The translations under genes and the position numbers were made by a program. This document shows, one piece after another, positions 35,381 through 46,189 of a stretch of DNA of 64,000 nucleotides. Below the pieces are notes generated by a model, which did not search any database, was not told the origin of the DNA, and saw only the letters and a program-made list of their open reading frames with translations. This stretch comes from Buddleja alternifolia (taxonomy: Eukaryota; Streptophyta; Magnoliopsida; Lamiales; Scrophulariaceae), in the NCBI GenBank assembly GCA_019426215.1, contig CM033402.1, positions 25,269,102 to 25,333,101 on the forward strand, given 5' to 3'. The first letter of the stretch is position 1. Each line of letters begins with the position of its first letter.

Positions 35381-36947
35381 TGTTAGGAATTTCATGTTAG
35401 ATGTTTTGATGATGACAATTAGGACTTTATGTTAAACCCCAAAATATGTAAGCTTGATTTTAGTAGAAATCATGTATAAGCTTTGAAGCGTTAGATTTGT
35501 AATAGGCTTTATAGGCTTTGTTTTGTTTTTTATTCTAGATTGTTAGGCTAAGTAGTTTTAGGTTGAGCGTCTGATAATTTCTGAGTGAGTTTATCAGTAG
35601 TAAAGTTTGAATACTCAAGCGCATGAAGTCTAAACGAAGATAAAGTCTCCAAGCGTCTAAATGACCAGCTATATCAAGCGTTACCTTATATGACAGGAGT
35701 GATTCAAGGATGGATAAGCGTCCATCAATGACTGATTTCACCTGAATCTATTTCCAAGTTCGGAAGGAGTTTAATGCAAATATTCTCAACGCATTAAGTG
35801 CCAACGGGCATTTAATTCAAATGCATTAAATGCTGATAAGAGCATTAAATGTGATAAGCACTTTCAGACGTACAGAGAAGCCACCCTATTGGACTGTCAA
35901 CTATTCATAGACTGCAGCACCAACTTTTATGCAGCAGATTTTCAGGAAAAAAGACAAAAGCTGTTCACTCGCGGAAGTGAGAGACACGCGCATGTGCATG
36001 TGTCAAACGAACACTTTCTCCAAGAATGCCTATAAGTAGGACTTCAACAACAAGCCAAATATACAATTAATTTCTAAGCCAAATTGCTGTTGCATTGAAG
36101 TCTCATTCCTTAAACTTTCAAAAAAGCCAGAATATTCAAGAAAACATTCTCTTTGCTTTTCTTCAATTCCTAAGATAGTCAACCAATATCTCAAACATTC
36201 TTTTCGAAGAAACCACATTACTATTGAGATATTTCCAGTTGTTTGAACTTCATCAAAATCAAACAAACCGTTTAGAAAACCCCATCCAAGCCTCGCGATC
36301 TGTGTGAAGTCGAAGATTGGATACTTGCATTATTTCTGGGTGAAAGAAGCAAGGGGATTGAAGTGATTTGGAGCAGAAATCTGTGTGATCAAGGAGCTCA
36401 AGTCATCGACATCTATCTCTCCTTAATTTGTAGAAGATTCTGTGTGATTCTTTGAGAATCATTTTAGTGGATTGCCTCCAAGTGTTCAAGGAGAAGAAGG
36501 ACGTAGTTGGGATTACACCACCCAACGAACCTTACAAATATTGTGTCTTTTACTTTATAGTCAATTCTCTTATCTATCATATCATTGCACAAATTGATTA
36601 AGTAAAACACAATCAAACGCTAAGCAACTAAGCAACAACTTGTGACTCTAAAGATTTCCAAAAGAGAAGACTCTAAAATTATTCCGCTGTGCTAACACTG
36701 ATTAAAGAACTGAACGCTTAAACCTACTTGGTTAAAGTATTCAAATCTTGAAGTCTAAGTTAACTTTCTAAAAACAGTCTTCATCAAGCGCTTAGCCTAA
36801 GCGTCTATATTTCAAGTAAACTTTCAGTCAAGTGTCTACATTTCAAGCGTCCAAAACCTTTTAAATACGAAACTTTTGAAGTTGAAAAAGACTTCAGGGT
36901 CTATTCACCCCCTTCTAGACCCTTTCGTATGCCACTTGGGACCAACA
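35381..36947 (+). repeat. SIRE-B LTR, copy Y (3' LTR)
   Basis: TGTTAGGAATTTCATG to GGGACCAACA, 1,567 bp. It follows its polypurine tract, so it is the 3' LTR of the env-like gene's element. It resembles 21008-22572 throughout. Angela-like LTR sequence follows directly, as at 22573. Confidence 0.9.
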
Positions 36948-37468
36948 AGTATATATTATATTTAAATTGGATTTAAATTAAATATATACAGATGGGCTAG
37001 AAATTAGACAAGCCAATTAAAAAAGCCCACCCAGTCCAAGGATGCCCTAAGGGGGCAGCCACTTAGGGTTGGAGTAGACTCCAACTTGTTCCACAAGCTA
37101 GTTGAGTTTACAAGGACTCCTACAGTGGAACAAACCCTAAGACAAGAGAAAAAGAAAAACAATATGTTTTTACACAACACAAAAAGAAAAGAACTCTCTC
37201 CCCTCTCTCCTCTCTAGCCGTCCACTACTGCAAAGAAGGAGGAGTTTTGGGATCTTTGGAAGGCTCATTTCGCGTGAAGCTTTAGAGGCAGGAGCCCTTG
37301 GCGGATTGCTGTTCTACAGAATCAGTAAACGAATCAAAAAGGTATTTTTATTCGTTCTAATTTTCGTGAAACTCATGAAAAATCATCAGATCTATTTTTG
37401 TGATCTGCCGATAGGAATCCTCGAATCTTCCGCTGCAATTCTCTGTTTCCTGTATAGGATTCCTAATA
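36948..37468 (+). repeat. Angela-like copy 2, 5' LTR 3'-portion
   Basis: Matches 22573-23028 but begins about 65 bp earlier (AGTATATATTATATTT). Ends CCTAATA before an intact primer site. Confidence 0.8.
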
Positions 37469-37469
37469 G

Positions 37470-37482
37470 TGGTATCAGAGCC
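37470..37482 (+). other. Primer-binding site of Angela-like copy 2
   Basis: TGGTATCAGAGCC is a perfect complement to the 3' end of plant initiator Met-tRNA, one base after the LTR. Confidence 0.9.
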
Positions 37483-39254
37483 GACTTAAACGGATCTGAT
37501 GATTTTGCGTCTAAGATTATGTTGATTAAAATTGAATTTTTAAAATTTGATTTTATATGTTTAATATTCGATGTTAAATCTGAAATTTTTAAAATATTCA
37601 TCGCCTTGAAATCGTCGAACGATTACATGTTTTTTCACCGCCGGCAGCGGCGAATCGGGGTGGCACCACCATGTATTTTTGAAGCACACGCGAGCACCAC
37701 CGTTGCTCATGTAATTAGGGAAAAAAAAAGGGCTAGGGGTAAGGTGGCAGCCCTGATTTGCACAGCCACTAAGGCGACGGAACTAGGGCGGCTGATAGCA
37801 TGGTGGGCCGTAGCCCAGCACGCGTACGCCCTAACAGCTGGGCCCGGCCCAGTATATTAATATATATTTATATATATTTATATTTTTTAATATTTAAATA
37901 TATATATATATATATATATAAATTAATAAATATTAGGGTTTGACCCTAATAGACAAATTCGACCCGTGATTTGTCAAAACCCTTTTTTCCTAAAATATAT
38001 TTCTTAAAATTAAATTGGATTTCATAATATCATAAATAAAATTGGATTTTTATTTATGATTTGTGACGACTAAATAAATAAGATTTATTTTAGCTTGATT
38101 ATATTTTTCCAAAATAAATAAGGAATAAGTTTGACATATTTCCCAAATAATAAGTTGGATTTATTTCCTTTTTAAAATTAAAATTAAAATTCATCTTTTC
38201 TAATTAAATTAGATTTAATCGGTTTTTGAATTTCTTTTCGATTTTAAACTCAAAACCAACATAAACTTAAATAGTTTTCTTACATGCTTTAATATATGTT
38301 GTGGTGGATGCTTCCATGGACTTAGGGTTTTACCACTTTAGCAATATCTGGGTTGTATTGGGCAATTGCCCCCTAGTTTGTACTTTTAATTTTGGTAGTA
38401 TGATGTATAGGGTGCTTTCTGAGTTGTGTATATTAGAGGTAGGACTTTTTCTAGCTTGGAGCCCGAAGATCTATTAAAATTAGATTTGTAATAGACCCCT
38501 ATCCCCCTGATTGATCTATTGGCTTGGATCAATCTGGAATGTCCATGGAAATGCATGTTGTTAGAAGAACTATGTTTTTCTATGTATGCATGATTATAAT
38601 CCATATATGCGCGTCATAAATTAATGTGCAAAGTGAGACCTTAATTGTTCAAAAATTCTTCCACATTAAATACTAAGTAAGTAGGGGATATTGGATATCC
38701 TGGTTCTCCATCAAACTTGGAAAAGATGGGATTATGAGTTATGCATGGCATCGTCCCGTCTAATGGGGGTTATACATTAATTCATAATCCATATCTCTTT
38801 AAGTGCATTTGATGCCATCGGTCGAAGCAAATCTTATCCCATACACCGTTACAGGTTGCAAGATAAGATTCAACTGTTAGATCGATAGGAGTTGATGGGA
38901 AAGTACTTAGATGGATCACCACCAATATTTCGTTACAGGCTGAGGTTGAGTGATCCATCAGCCAAAAATAGATCGAATCATCAGTAAGACTGGTTGACAT
39001 GGCATGTCACTTCAAAAATTCCAATGAGCCATACATCATTACAGATTGCAACTCATTGACATTTTTGAAGAACTCAATCACTCACTATGAAATCTTTCCA
39101 ATGAGATTTCCGTTCATTGCAGTGGGAGTGCAATGGTTTGAAAAATGTAGTGGGAGCCAAGTCAAAAATTAAAGTCCTAATTTTTACTTGGATACAACAT
39201 AATTATCTAATTGAATCTTGGTTAATTTTCTGCAGTATTTTTATCTCTCTCCAA
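37483..39254 (+). other. Angela-like copy 2 long leader
   Basis: Collinear with 23040-24810, including the GC-rich part, an expanded TA microsatellite (about 37860-37925) and the repeated GTTACAGG motifs (38849, 38932, 39040). No gene is supported; open frames near 37306-37860 read LTR and leader sequence. Confidence 0.65.
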
Positions 39255-39877
39255 ATGGTTAATAACCCTCTATCCATATTGCTTGAAAAAAATGTCCTCA
39301 TTGGACCCAACTTTGCCAACTGGCTCAGAAACCTAAGGATTGTCCTTAGCTTAGAATCACTGGGCTATGTACTCGAGGGAAATCGTCCCCCTGTCCCTGG
39401 AGACGATGACGATGAAGACACCCATGATAACTATAACACTTGGATCAAGGATGATACTCGTGTTAAAGGTTACATGCTTGGCTCCATGAGCAATGACCTG
39501 CAGCGATCCTATGAAAGCATGGATGACGCAAAGTCAGTGTTGCTGCATCTCAAGGAGCTATATGGAGAGCACAATAGGACTGCTCGGTATGACATATCGA
39601 GAGAGCTCTTTGGTGCAAGGATGGGAAAAGGTGAAGATGTGGGCACCCACGTCATAAAAATGATTTCCATGATCGAGAGATTGGAAGCTCTTGCTTTTAC
39701 CATGGACTTCTACCTTCAGATAGATCTCATTCTTCAGTCACTCCCCAAATCCTTTTCACAATTTATTGTGAACTTCAACATGAAAGACATTGGGTGCACA
39801 TTAGCTGGGCTATTGAACAAGCTCTCAACTGATCAAGGACAAATGAAGCCTAAGCGGAAGGAAGTTGCTTTAGCCGT
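39255..39877 (+). pseudogene. Angela-like copy 2 gag, truncated
   Basis: The ATG at 39255 (MVNNPLSILLEKNVLIGPNF) begins a gag closely similar to that at 24811. It is open through LTGQ-type and SLPKSFSQF segments and KRKEVALAV. At about 39877 it joins an inverted pol fragment, losing the basic tail and zinc knuckle. Confidence 0.85.
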
Positions 39878-40603
39878 CTTTTTTACTATAACCTTTTGCG
39901 ACAAGTCTGGCCTTATAGGTATCTACTTTGCCATTTAGACCAATCTTTCTCTTATAAATCCATTTGCACCCTATTAGCCGTATACCCTCAAGGAGATCAG
40001 TAAGAGTCCTGACTTGGTTCAAATACATCGAATCCATCTCTACTTTCATGGCTTCTAGCCATTTTGCAGAATCAATATCAGTCGGTGCTTGCTCGTAGCT
40101 AGACGGATCATCTCTATGGCTTCCATTTGCCACAATAAACAAATATTGTTGTTCATGAAGGTAACCATATCTCTCAGGCGGTCGAGATACTCTACTAGAG
40201 TGTCGCGACGACGGTTGAGTCTTTTAAGTTTCAGGGTCAGTTCTTTGTACTTGAATTGGTGTCTCTGAAGAGGATTTATTTGGTTCTTCTAATAGAACCC
40301 ATTTCCTACCTGAACCTCCTTCTCTAATGAACACGTCTTTGAGAAAGAATGCTTGCAAAGCTAGGATTATTTGATGATCGTTTTGTAGGTAAAGTAGGTA
40401 TCTCATGGAGTCAGTGGGAAAACCTATGAATTGACCCTTAAGGGATCTTTCCTCTAGTTTCTCTACCTTAGTCTTCTTAACATATGGGGGACAATCCCAT
40501 ACTCTTATGTACTTAAGATTAGGTTTCTTTCCACAACTCATACGGTGTTTCAAGAACAGATTTCGAGGGACACTTATTCAATATATGTACAGTTGTAAGC
40601 AAC
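39878..40603 (-). pseudogene. Inverted Angela-like integrase/RT fragment
   Basis: Minus-strand reading gives the end of integrase (ILNKCPSKSV near 40570; KPNLKYIRVWDCPPYVKK, 40460-40530), the linker with SLKGQFIGFPTDSM, and the RT start [20 protein letters not shown], then VAKGYSKKDG at the junction. It resembles but differs from copy 1 (26750-27410), so it comes from another member. It meets copy 2 gag head-on at 39877 and is cut by the SIRE-B LTR at 40604. Confidence 0.85.
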
Positions 40604-42145
40604 TGTTAGGAATTTCATGTTAGATGTTTTGATGGTGACAATTAGGACTTTTTGTTAGACCCCAAAATATGTAAGTTTGTTTTTCAGCTTTGAAGCGTTA
40701 GATTTGTAATAGGCTTTGTTTTATTTTTATTCTAGATTGTTAGGTTAAGTTGTCTTAGACTGAGCGTCTGATTTGTTCTGAGTGAGTTTATCAGAAGTAA
40801 AGTTTGAAGACTCAAGCGCCGGAAGTTTGAATAAAGATGAAGATTCCAAGCGTCTAGAATGACCTGCTACACCAAGCGTCACCTTATAGGATAGAAGTGA
40901 TTCAAGGTTGAATAAGCGTCTATCAATGACTGATTTCACCTAAATTTATTTCAAAGTCCAGAAGGAGTTTTAATGCAAATATTCTCAAAGCATTAAATGC
41001 CAACGGGAATTTAATTCAAATGCATTAAATGCTGATAAGAGCATTAAATCTGATAAGCACTTTCAGACGTACGGAGAAGCCACCCTATTGGACTGTCAAC
41101 TATTCAAAGACTGCAGCACCAACTTTTGTGCAGCAAATTTTCAGGAAAAAGGACAAAAGTTGTTCACTTGCGGAAGTGAGAGACACGCGCTCTTGCATGT
41201 GTCAAACGGACACTTTTTCCAAGAATGCCTATAAATAGGACTTCAACAACAAGCCAAAAATACACAGAGAACAATTATCAAGTCGAATTGCTATTGCATT
41301 GAAGTCTCACTCCTTACAATCTCAAAAAAGCCAAAATTTTCAAGAAAATATTCTCTTTGCTTTTCTTCAAATCCTGAGACAGTCAACCAATATCTCAAAC
41401 ATTCTTTTCGGAGAAAACCACATTACTACTGAGATATTCCGAATTGTTTGAACTTTATCAAAATCAAACAAACTTTTTAGAAAAACCCCTATCCAAGCCT
41501 CGCGATCTGTGTGAAGTCGAAGTTGGATACTTGCCATATTTCTGGGTGAAAGAAGAAAGGGGATTGAAGTGATTTGGAGTAGAAATCTGTGTGATCAAGG
41601 AGCTCAAGTCATCGACATCCATCTCTCCCTAATTTGTAGAAGATTCTGTGTGATTCTTTGAGAATCATTTTAGTGGATTGCCTCCAAGTGTTCAAGGAGA
41701 AGAAGGACGTAGTTGGGATTACACCACCCAACGAACCTTTCAAATATTGTTCTTTACTTTGCTTTCAGCATTCATATTGTCATATCATAAACTGATAAAG
41801 TAAAACTTAATCAAACGCTAAGCAACTAAATACACTTTCTGTGACGCTAAAGCTTTCAAAGAGAAGACTCCAAAATCATTCCGTTGTGCTAACACTGATC
41901 AAAGAAGTGAACGCTCAAACCTATTTGGTTGTAGTATTCAAGTCTTGAAATCTAAGTTAACTTTCTAAAAACAGTATTCGTTAGGCGCTTCACCAAAGCA
42001 CCTAGATTTTTAAGTGAACGCTTAAGTCAAGCGTCCAAAACCATAATTTTAATACGAATTTTTTTTTAAGTAGAAAAAAACTTCAGGGTCTATTCAACCC
42101 CCCCCCCCCCTTCTAGACCCTTTCGTATGCCAGTTGGGACCAACA
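40604..42145 (+). repeat. SIRE-B LTR, copy Z (5' LTR)
   Basis: TGTTAGGAATTTCATG to GGGACCAACA, 1,542 bp, followed by a perfect primer site, so it is a 5' LTR. TATA-like CTATAAATAGG lies near 41230. The 5 bp before it are GCAAC; the matching right flank is not in the window. Confidence 0.9.
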
Positions 42146-42147
42146 AG

Positions 42148-42161
42148 TGGTATCAGAGCGG
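42148..42161 (+). other. Primer-binding site of SIRE-B copy Z
   Basis: TGGTATCAGAGCGG, 2 nt after the LTR. Complement of the initiator Met-tRNA 3' end. Confidence 0.9.
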
Positions 42162-42248
42162 TTAAAATTGAAATTTTAAAATTTCCAAGCATAACTGCTT
42201 GTTTAGATCCTCCTTCAAACTTAGTTGCTTTAAAAAAAAATTTAAAAC

Positions 42249-42350
42249 ATGGCAGTTGCTAAAGTTCCCAAACTGACTGAGTCAAATTTTGACACATGGA
42301 AAGTCAAAGCATTTACATATCTCTATTCATGTGATGATGACATGTGTGAT
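42249..42350 (+). pseudogene. SIRE-B copy Z gag, first 34 codons
   Basis: The ATG at 42249 (MAVAKVPKLTESNFDTWK) matches the SIRE-A gag start. The frame is open to CDDDMCD, where Athila-2 inserted at 42351. It resumes at 53522. Confidence 0.9.
42346..42350 (+). repeat. Left target-site duplication of Athila-2
   Basis: GTGAT, identical to 53517-53521. Removing 42351-53521 rejoins the gag reading frame as MCDIISDGP, which matches MCDVITDDP in SIRE-A. Confidence 0.95.
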
Positions 42351-44000
42351 TGATAAGAGGCATTTTTACGTGTTTTTAAGCCCCTTTGCGTTTATGTCTT
42401 AGGTTCATTTATCGCTTGATTCTTGCCACATGTGCGTTTAATTCGTGCATTAAGTGATTTCAGGTCTTAAATGGATACAATCAAAGAACGGGATGAAAAA
42501 TGACGTATAAAACAAGTTTAGGCCAAATTGCTACGCACCCCTACGCCCGGGCGCCGTATCTGCATTTGTTTCCACGGTTGAGCGCTATTTTCTTATGTTT
42601 AGAGACCGAATTGGATGAAGTTTCCTTCTACAAAGTTGTAGAACTATGTGTTAGCTTCAAATGAGGACTTGAATCATCCAAATCGGAGTTCTCTGGAGAG
42701 AGTTATGAAGGAAATACAATTACTGCGCCAGACAGAGGCAAATACTCCCAACATTCTGCTGACGGCGCCCGAGCGCCATAATTCCTGGGCCTAGGCGTGG
42801 CCACATCCGAGATTTGATTCCTTTCAGCCAAAAGATCATCATTTGATGGGGGAATGGAACATTTAAAGCCAAGAGGTCATCACATGTATGAGAGGGATGT
42901 CATAAGTATGTTTCTTAATAGATCTACTTTAGGGAATTTTATACTACTCACTTTAAGAGTAGTGGAGGACACACTAGGGGAGACATACACATGAGGAGCT
43001 GATTGGTGGTGGTCTTTTTAAGGATTTTTGGAGGACAATTGACCGAGACATCTTGGAGGAGGAGAGAGAGAGAGGCATTTTGGCCATCACTTTTCACTCA
43101 TCATCATTCATCACCATTTCTTCATCACTTTTGGAGGGGAACAAAGAGAGAGGAATTAAGGATTGAAGATCAAGAGAGCAAAGATCCATCATCAATCAAT
43201 TGAGGGAGTTTTAATTATTTGCATTTACATGTTTATTTCCATGAGTATGTATATGTTTGTATTAGATTTTCTTAAGGCTTTGATGAGAGGCTAATATTGT
43301 AGAACTAAGGCCATGTGAAGGCCAAATTTATGAATCAATATATGTGAAGTTGCTCTTTGTATTAATTCTCCTATTGCTTTGTGTGTTAATTCTATGCTTT
43401 TATTCCAATCATGTGTTTGATCACCATATGCTTGCTATCTTGCCTAATCTAGTTGTTCGAGAGAAAATAGATTAGGGTGCAAGAGAATTAACACATCATC
43501 CGAAACAAATGAGGGATTGCCCTAGAAATAGGTAAAGATTCCCGGGTGTTGTTAGCCGGATTCGTTCGGGGAAGCTCTAGAACGTTAATGCGTGATTTTT
43601 GATTAGATTCTCGGATAGACATATTTAGAGAACCGTCAATTAATCATAGGATTATTATGTGCCGAGACATCGGGTAATAGTTAATTTAGGAGTTTCCACC
43701 AAAGCAATAGGAGTCTAATAATTCGAAGAGTAGCTCATATATATTGACGAGTAGATTCGGTTGTAGCATGTGTCATAGTCATTTTATCATACGTGAGATT
43801 AAATCTATAGTACATTTCTCTTTGGTTCTTCGTTTGTTTAATCTTTTTCTTGCACTTTACTTTAATTGTCTTATCTTTTATCGAAAATCATTAACTAGAA
43901 TTCAAGTCCTTGTGGTTCGACAACCCGGACTTTTTGTCCACTTATTACTACACACGTTTAGTGCACTTGCTATCATAGCACGTTAGCTTTTAGCGTGTCA
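42351..44000 (+). repeat. Athila-2 left LTR, inverted orientation
   Basis: TGATAAGAGG to TAGCGTGTCA, 1,650 bp. By eye it differs from the right LTR at 42389, 43156 and 43814 only, with no indel noticed. It is followed by AGTTTTTGG, the spacer plus first 3 nt of the primer site, before jumping to the interior of the second ORF. GC-rich palindromes occur at about 42544-42556 and 42773-42810. Small open frames are LTR noise. Confidence 0.95.
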
Positions 44001-44009
44001 AGTTTTTGG

Positions 44010-45156
44010 GGTGCGGGTAAGGTGGAGGAGCAGAATAATCAAACGGCCCCCAACCGACAAACGCATCATGCTCTACAAAAAGCTGACGGAAATAAGCACA
44101 AGTGTCGGACATGACCACCCTCATCTCATCTCGCAACTCATCCCTCAATTCATCCTTTAATTGTCTAATGGCGGCGGCATCCATAGGTGGAAACTGTGGG
44201 GAGCTAGTAGACCGGGATGAAGACGGGCGAGGCCTCTTGGAAGTAGCTGGTGGTGGAGGAGCCTGGGAGTCGTCATCTACCACGGTGAGATAAGAACCAG
44301 GAAGCTCAGTACGCTCCATAGGAAATGTGGGAACCTTAGCCGCCTTGCATAAAGCTGTGATCAGTGACGGGAGAATGATGGGAATCTTCCGAGTGGGACC
44401 TTCTCCCTTTTGCTTAGCCAATTCTTTGTTAATCAACGGCCCTAACTCATTCTTCAACTTCCTAAAGTGGTCCGTCAAAGACTTGTGGATTACCCGGGCA
44501 AAGTCCACAGCTTTCTTGGACATAATAGCGTAGATGAGGGTGGCCCGTTCCTTGTTTGCCTCTGATCGATTGGTACTCGGTATTAAATTGAATCGGATGA
44601 AGTCGAGCCAGAAAGCAGCCTCGGGTAATAGAGCCCCACGGGGGACATGAGCTTCTCCGGGTACCCATTCCCACCCCTCTCGGCCAATAACCCGCAAAAT
44701 ATCCGACAGGCTAACTCGGAGGCGCCCTGCATTGTAAAGAGTGGTGAACTCGCATGTCTGAGGGGTCGGGGTGCCTATGCTCTCCCTAATCTGTCTCAAC
44801 TCATAATTGACATGTTTGCCCCAGACCAAAAGGGTAGTCCCCAGCCATCCTCGTGTCTCAATCTCATCATAAACCCCGGAGCTGAAGAATTCCAGGACCC
44901 AAGGAAGATGAATGGCCTCGGGCTTTTGACAGAAAAACTGTAAGCGATGAAACTGTATCAATTCGTGCACAGAGGGCTGTCCCCGGGTGGTTAAATAGTG
45001 CTCCTTAATAAGGGTGCGGGGGGTGCTCAAACTCTGACACATAATTTGGACTTGGGGGTTTTCAAAACGGGTATTATCGGGAGTCTCGGGCTCATTAGAG
45101 GAACCCTCACCCACTTTTTTCTTACCCTTGGACGGTCTATTGGTAGTTCTCGTCAT
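44010..45156 (-). CDS. Athila-2 second ORF: plant-transposon-protein-like, 3' truncated
   Basis: I start at 45156 (MTRTTNRPSKGKKK), four codons inside the longest frame, for its match to Athila-1. The body has a conserved domain like that at 4080-4895: FFSSGVYDEIETRGWLG, a segment with DILRVIGREGW, and PSLITALCKAAKVPTFPME shared with Athila-1 (ITALCKNAGV). The C-terminal part is Ser/Pro-rich, then helical with Glu/Arg repeats (LKDELRDELRDEMR). Native sequence ends at the junction at 44009/44010. The last few residues and the stop at 43990 come from inverted LTR sequence, so the frame is a chimera. Its role in the element is unknown. Confidence 0.75.
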
Positions 45157-45789
45157 TTGCAACAACAATGATCAACTTCTCAACTACTCAAATCAACCCA
45201 AATGCAACCAACCCAATACAACAATCGTCAACGCCCAACAACACACCAAAATCAGAGAGCAACCCACAATCTAGCAACAATCCACGGATTTAACCGATTC
45301 CTCAATTCTTTAAGCAATAATCCACAATTTAATCAACAAAATAGCGTCCAATTTCAACACAACAACCCACAAATTCAATTTCAACCCACAAATTGATAAC
45401 AATAGATCATCCAATTCAACAACAACAACCCTCAAATTTTTATTTTTTTTTACGATCCACAAATTCAATAGACGTCCTCAAAAAAATTTAATCCACAATC
45501 GGACGAAGCCCCAAATAATCCTCAAAATATAATGTAAGGCTCCTACTCGTCGTCTATGAATCGGAAATGGAAGAAGGGTAAAGCCAAAACTCACCTTTTT
45601 TTTCCCCGAGTTGGATGTGAAGGAGGAGTCGCGGTGCAGCGAGTGAGGTTGATGGAAGATGGCGGTGAAACACGGTGGAGATGGCCGGAAAAGGTGAGAG
45701 TGTCGCTGGAAATCGCTTGGGAGAGGAGTTGTGAAGAGTTTGTGAAGAATTTTGACCGTTTGACCCACAAATTTGTTTAAATCAGAAAC

Positions 45790-45990
45790 GGGCGCCTAGG
45801 CGCGCGACACAACGTCCTGGAATTTTTTTACTGGTAATGCCAGCGCCTAGGCGGGCGTTGTTTCGGCGCTTGGGTGCCCCTTTCAGAATCGGGCGCCTAG
45901 GCGCTTGTTTTCTCGGCGCTTGGGCGCCCCTTTCAGAATCGGGCGCCTAGGCGCCCGTTTTCTCGGCGCTTGGGCGCCCCGTTCAGAAAT
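45790..45990 (-). repeat. 50-bp tandem array of GC-rich palindromes
   Basis: GGCGCTTGGGCGCC recurs at 45865, 45915 and 45965 (50-bp period), alternating with GGGCGCCTAGGCGC. Further palindromes lie at 45790 and 45843. The same motif type is in the LTR and in the gag-pol linker. Confidence 0.85.
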
Positions 45991-46131
45991 TTTTTTTAAG
46001 GAATTTCATTTCCTGTTTCAAAAGGGAAGAGACAAAACACTTAAAACACGAACTAACAAAGATGTAAGACTAGAAAATAAAGCAACAAACGGGATAATAA
46101 GGGAAAAAGAAAAGGAAACGGAAAGAAAACA

Positions 46132-46154
46132 TGGGTTGCCTCCCAAGAAGCGCT
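46132..46154 (-). other. Conserved post-pol motif (Athila-2 copy)
   Basis: Minus strand reads AGCGCTTCTTGGGAGGC then AACCCA, identical to 3112-3135 in Athila-1 over this block. It lies just 3' of the gag-pol stop. Confidence 0.7.
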
Positions 46155-46189
46155 AGTTTAGAGTCATTAGCTCGACTGAAAGCGAAGAA

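Larger units (their letters stand above)
45157..46189 (-). other. Athila-2 spacer between gag-pol and second ORF
   Basis: About 1.0 kb non-coding. It holds the conserved post-pol block (46132-46154), a GC-palindrome tandem array (45790-45990), and a low-complexity A/C-rich stretch (45180-45470) that reads as a C/T-free leader before the second ORF. The layout parallels 3081-4079 of Athila-1. Confidence 0.65.

Noticed and set aside
37306..37860. 184-codon open frame
   Set aside because: It reads across the Angela LTR end, primer site and leader; the equivalent frame in copy 1 (22830-23299) is broken.
42148..42161. tRNA gene fragment
   Set aside because: Only the short complement of the tRNA 3' end, in the primer-binding position; no cloverleaf nearby.
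43003..43203. A 66-codon frame repeated at 52664-52864 on the minus strand, and an 80-codon frame at 43744 and 51881
   Set aside because: They occur twice only because they lie in the two LTRs; no family features, low complexity.
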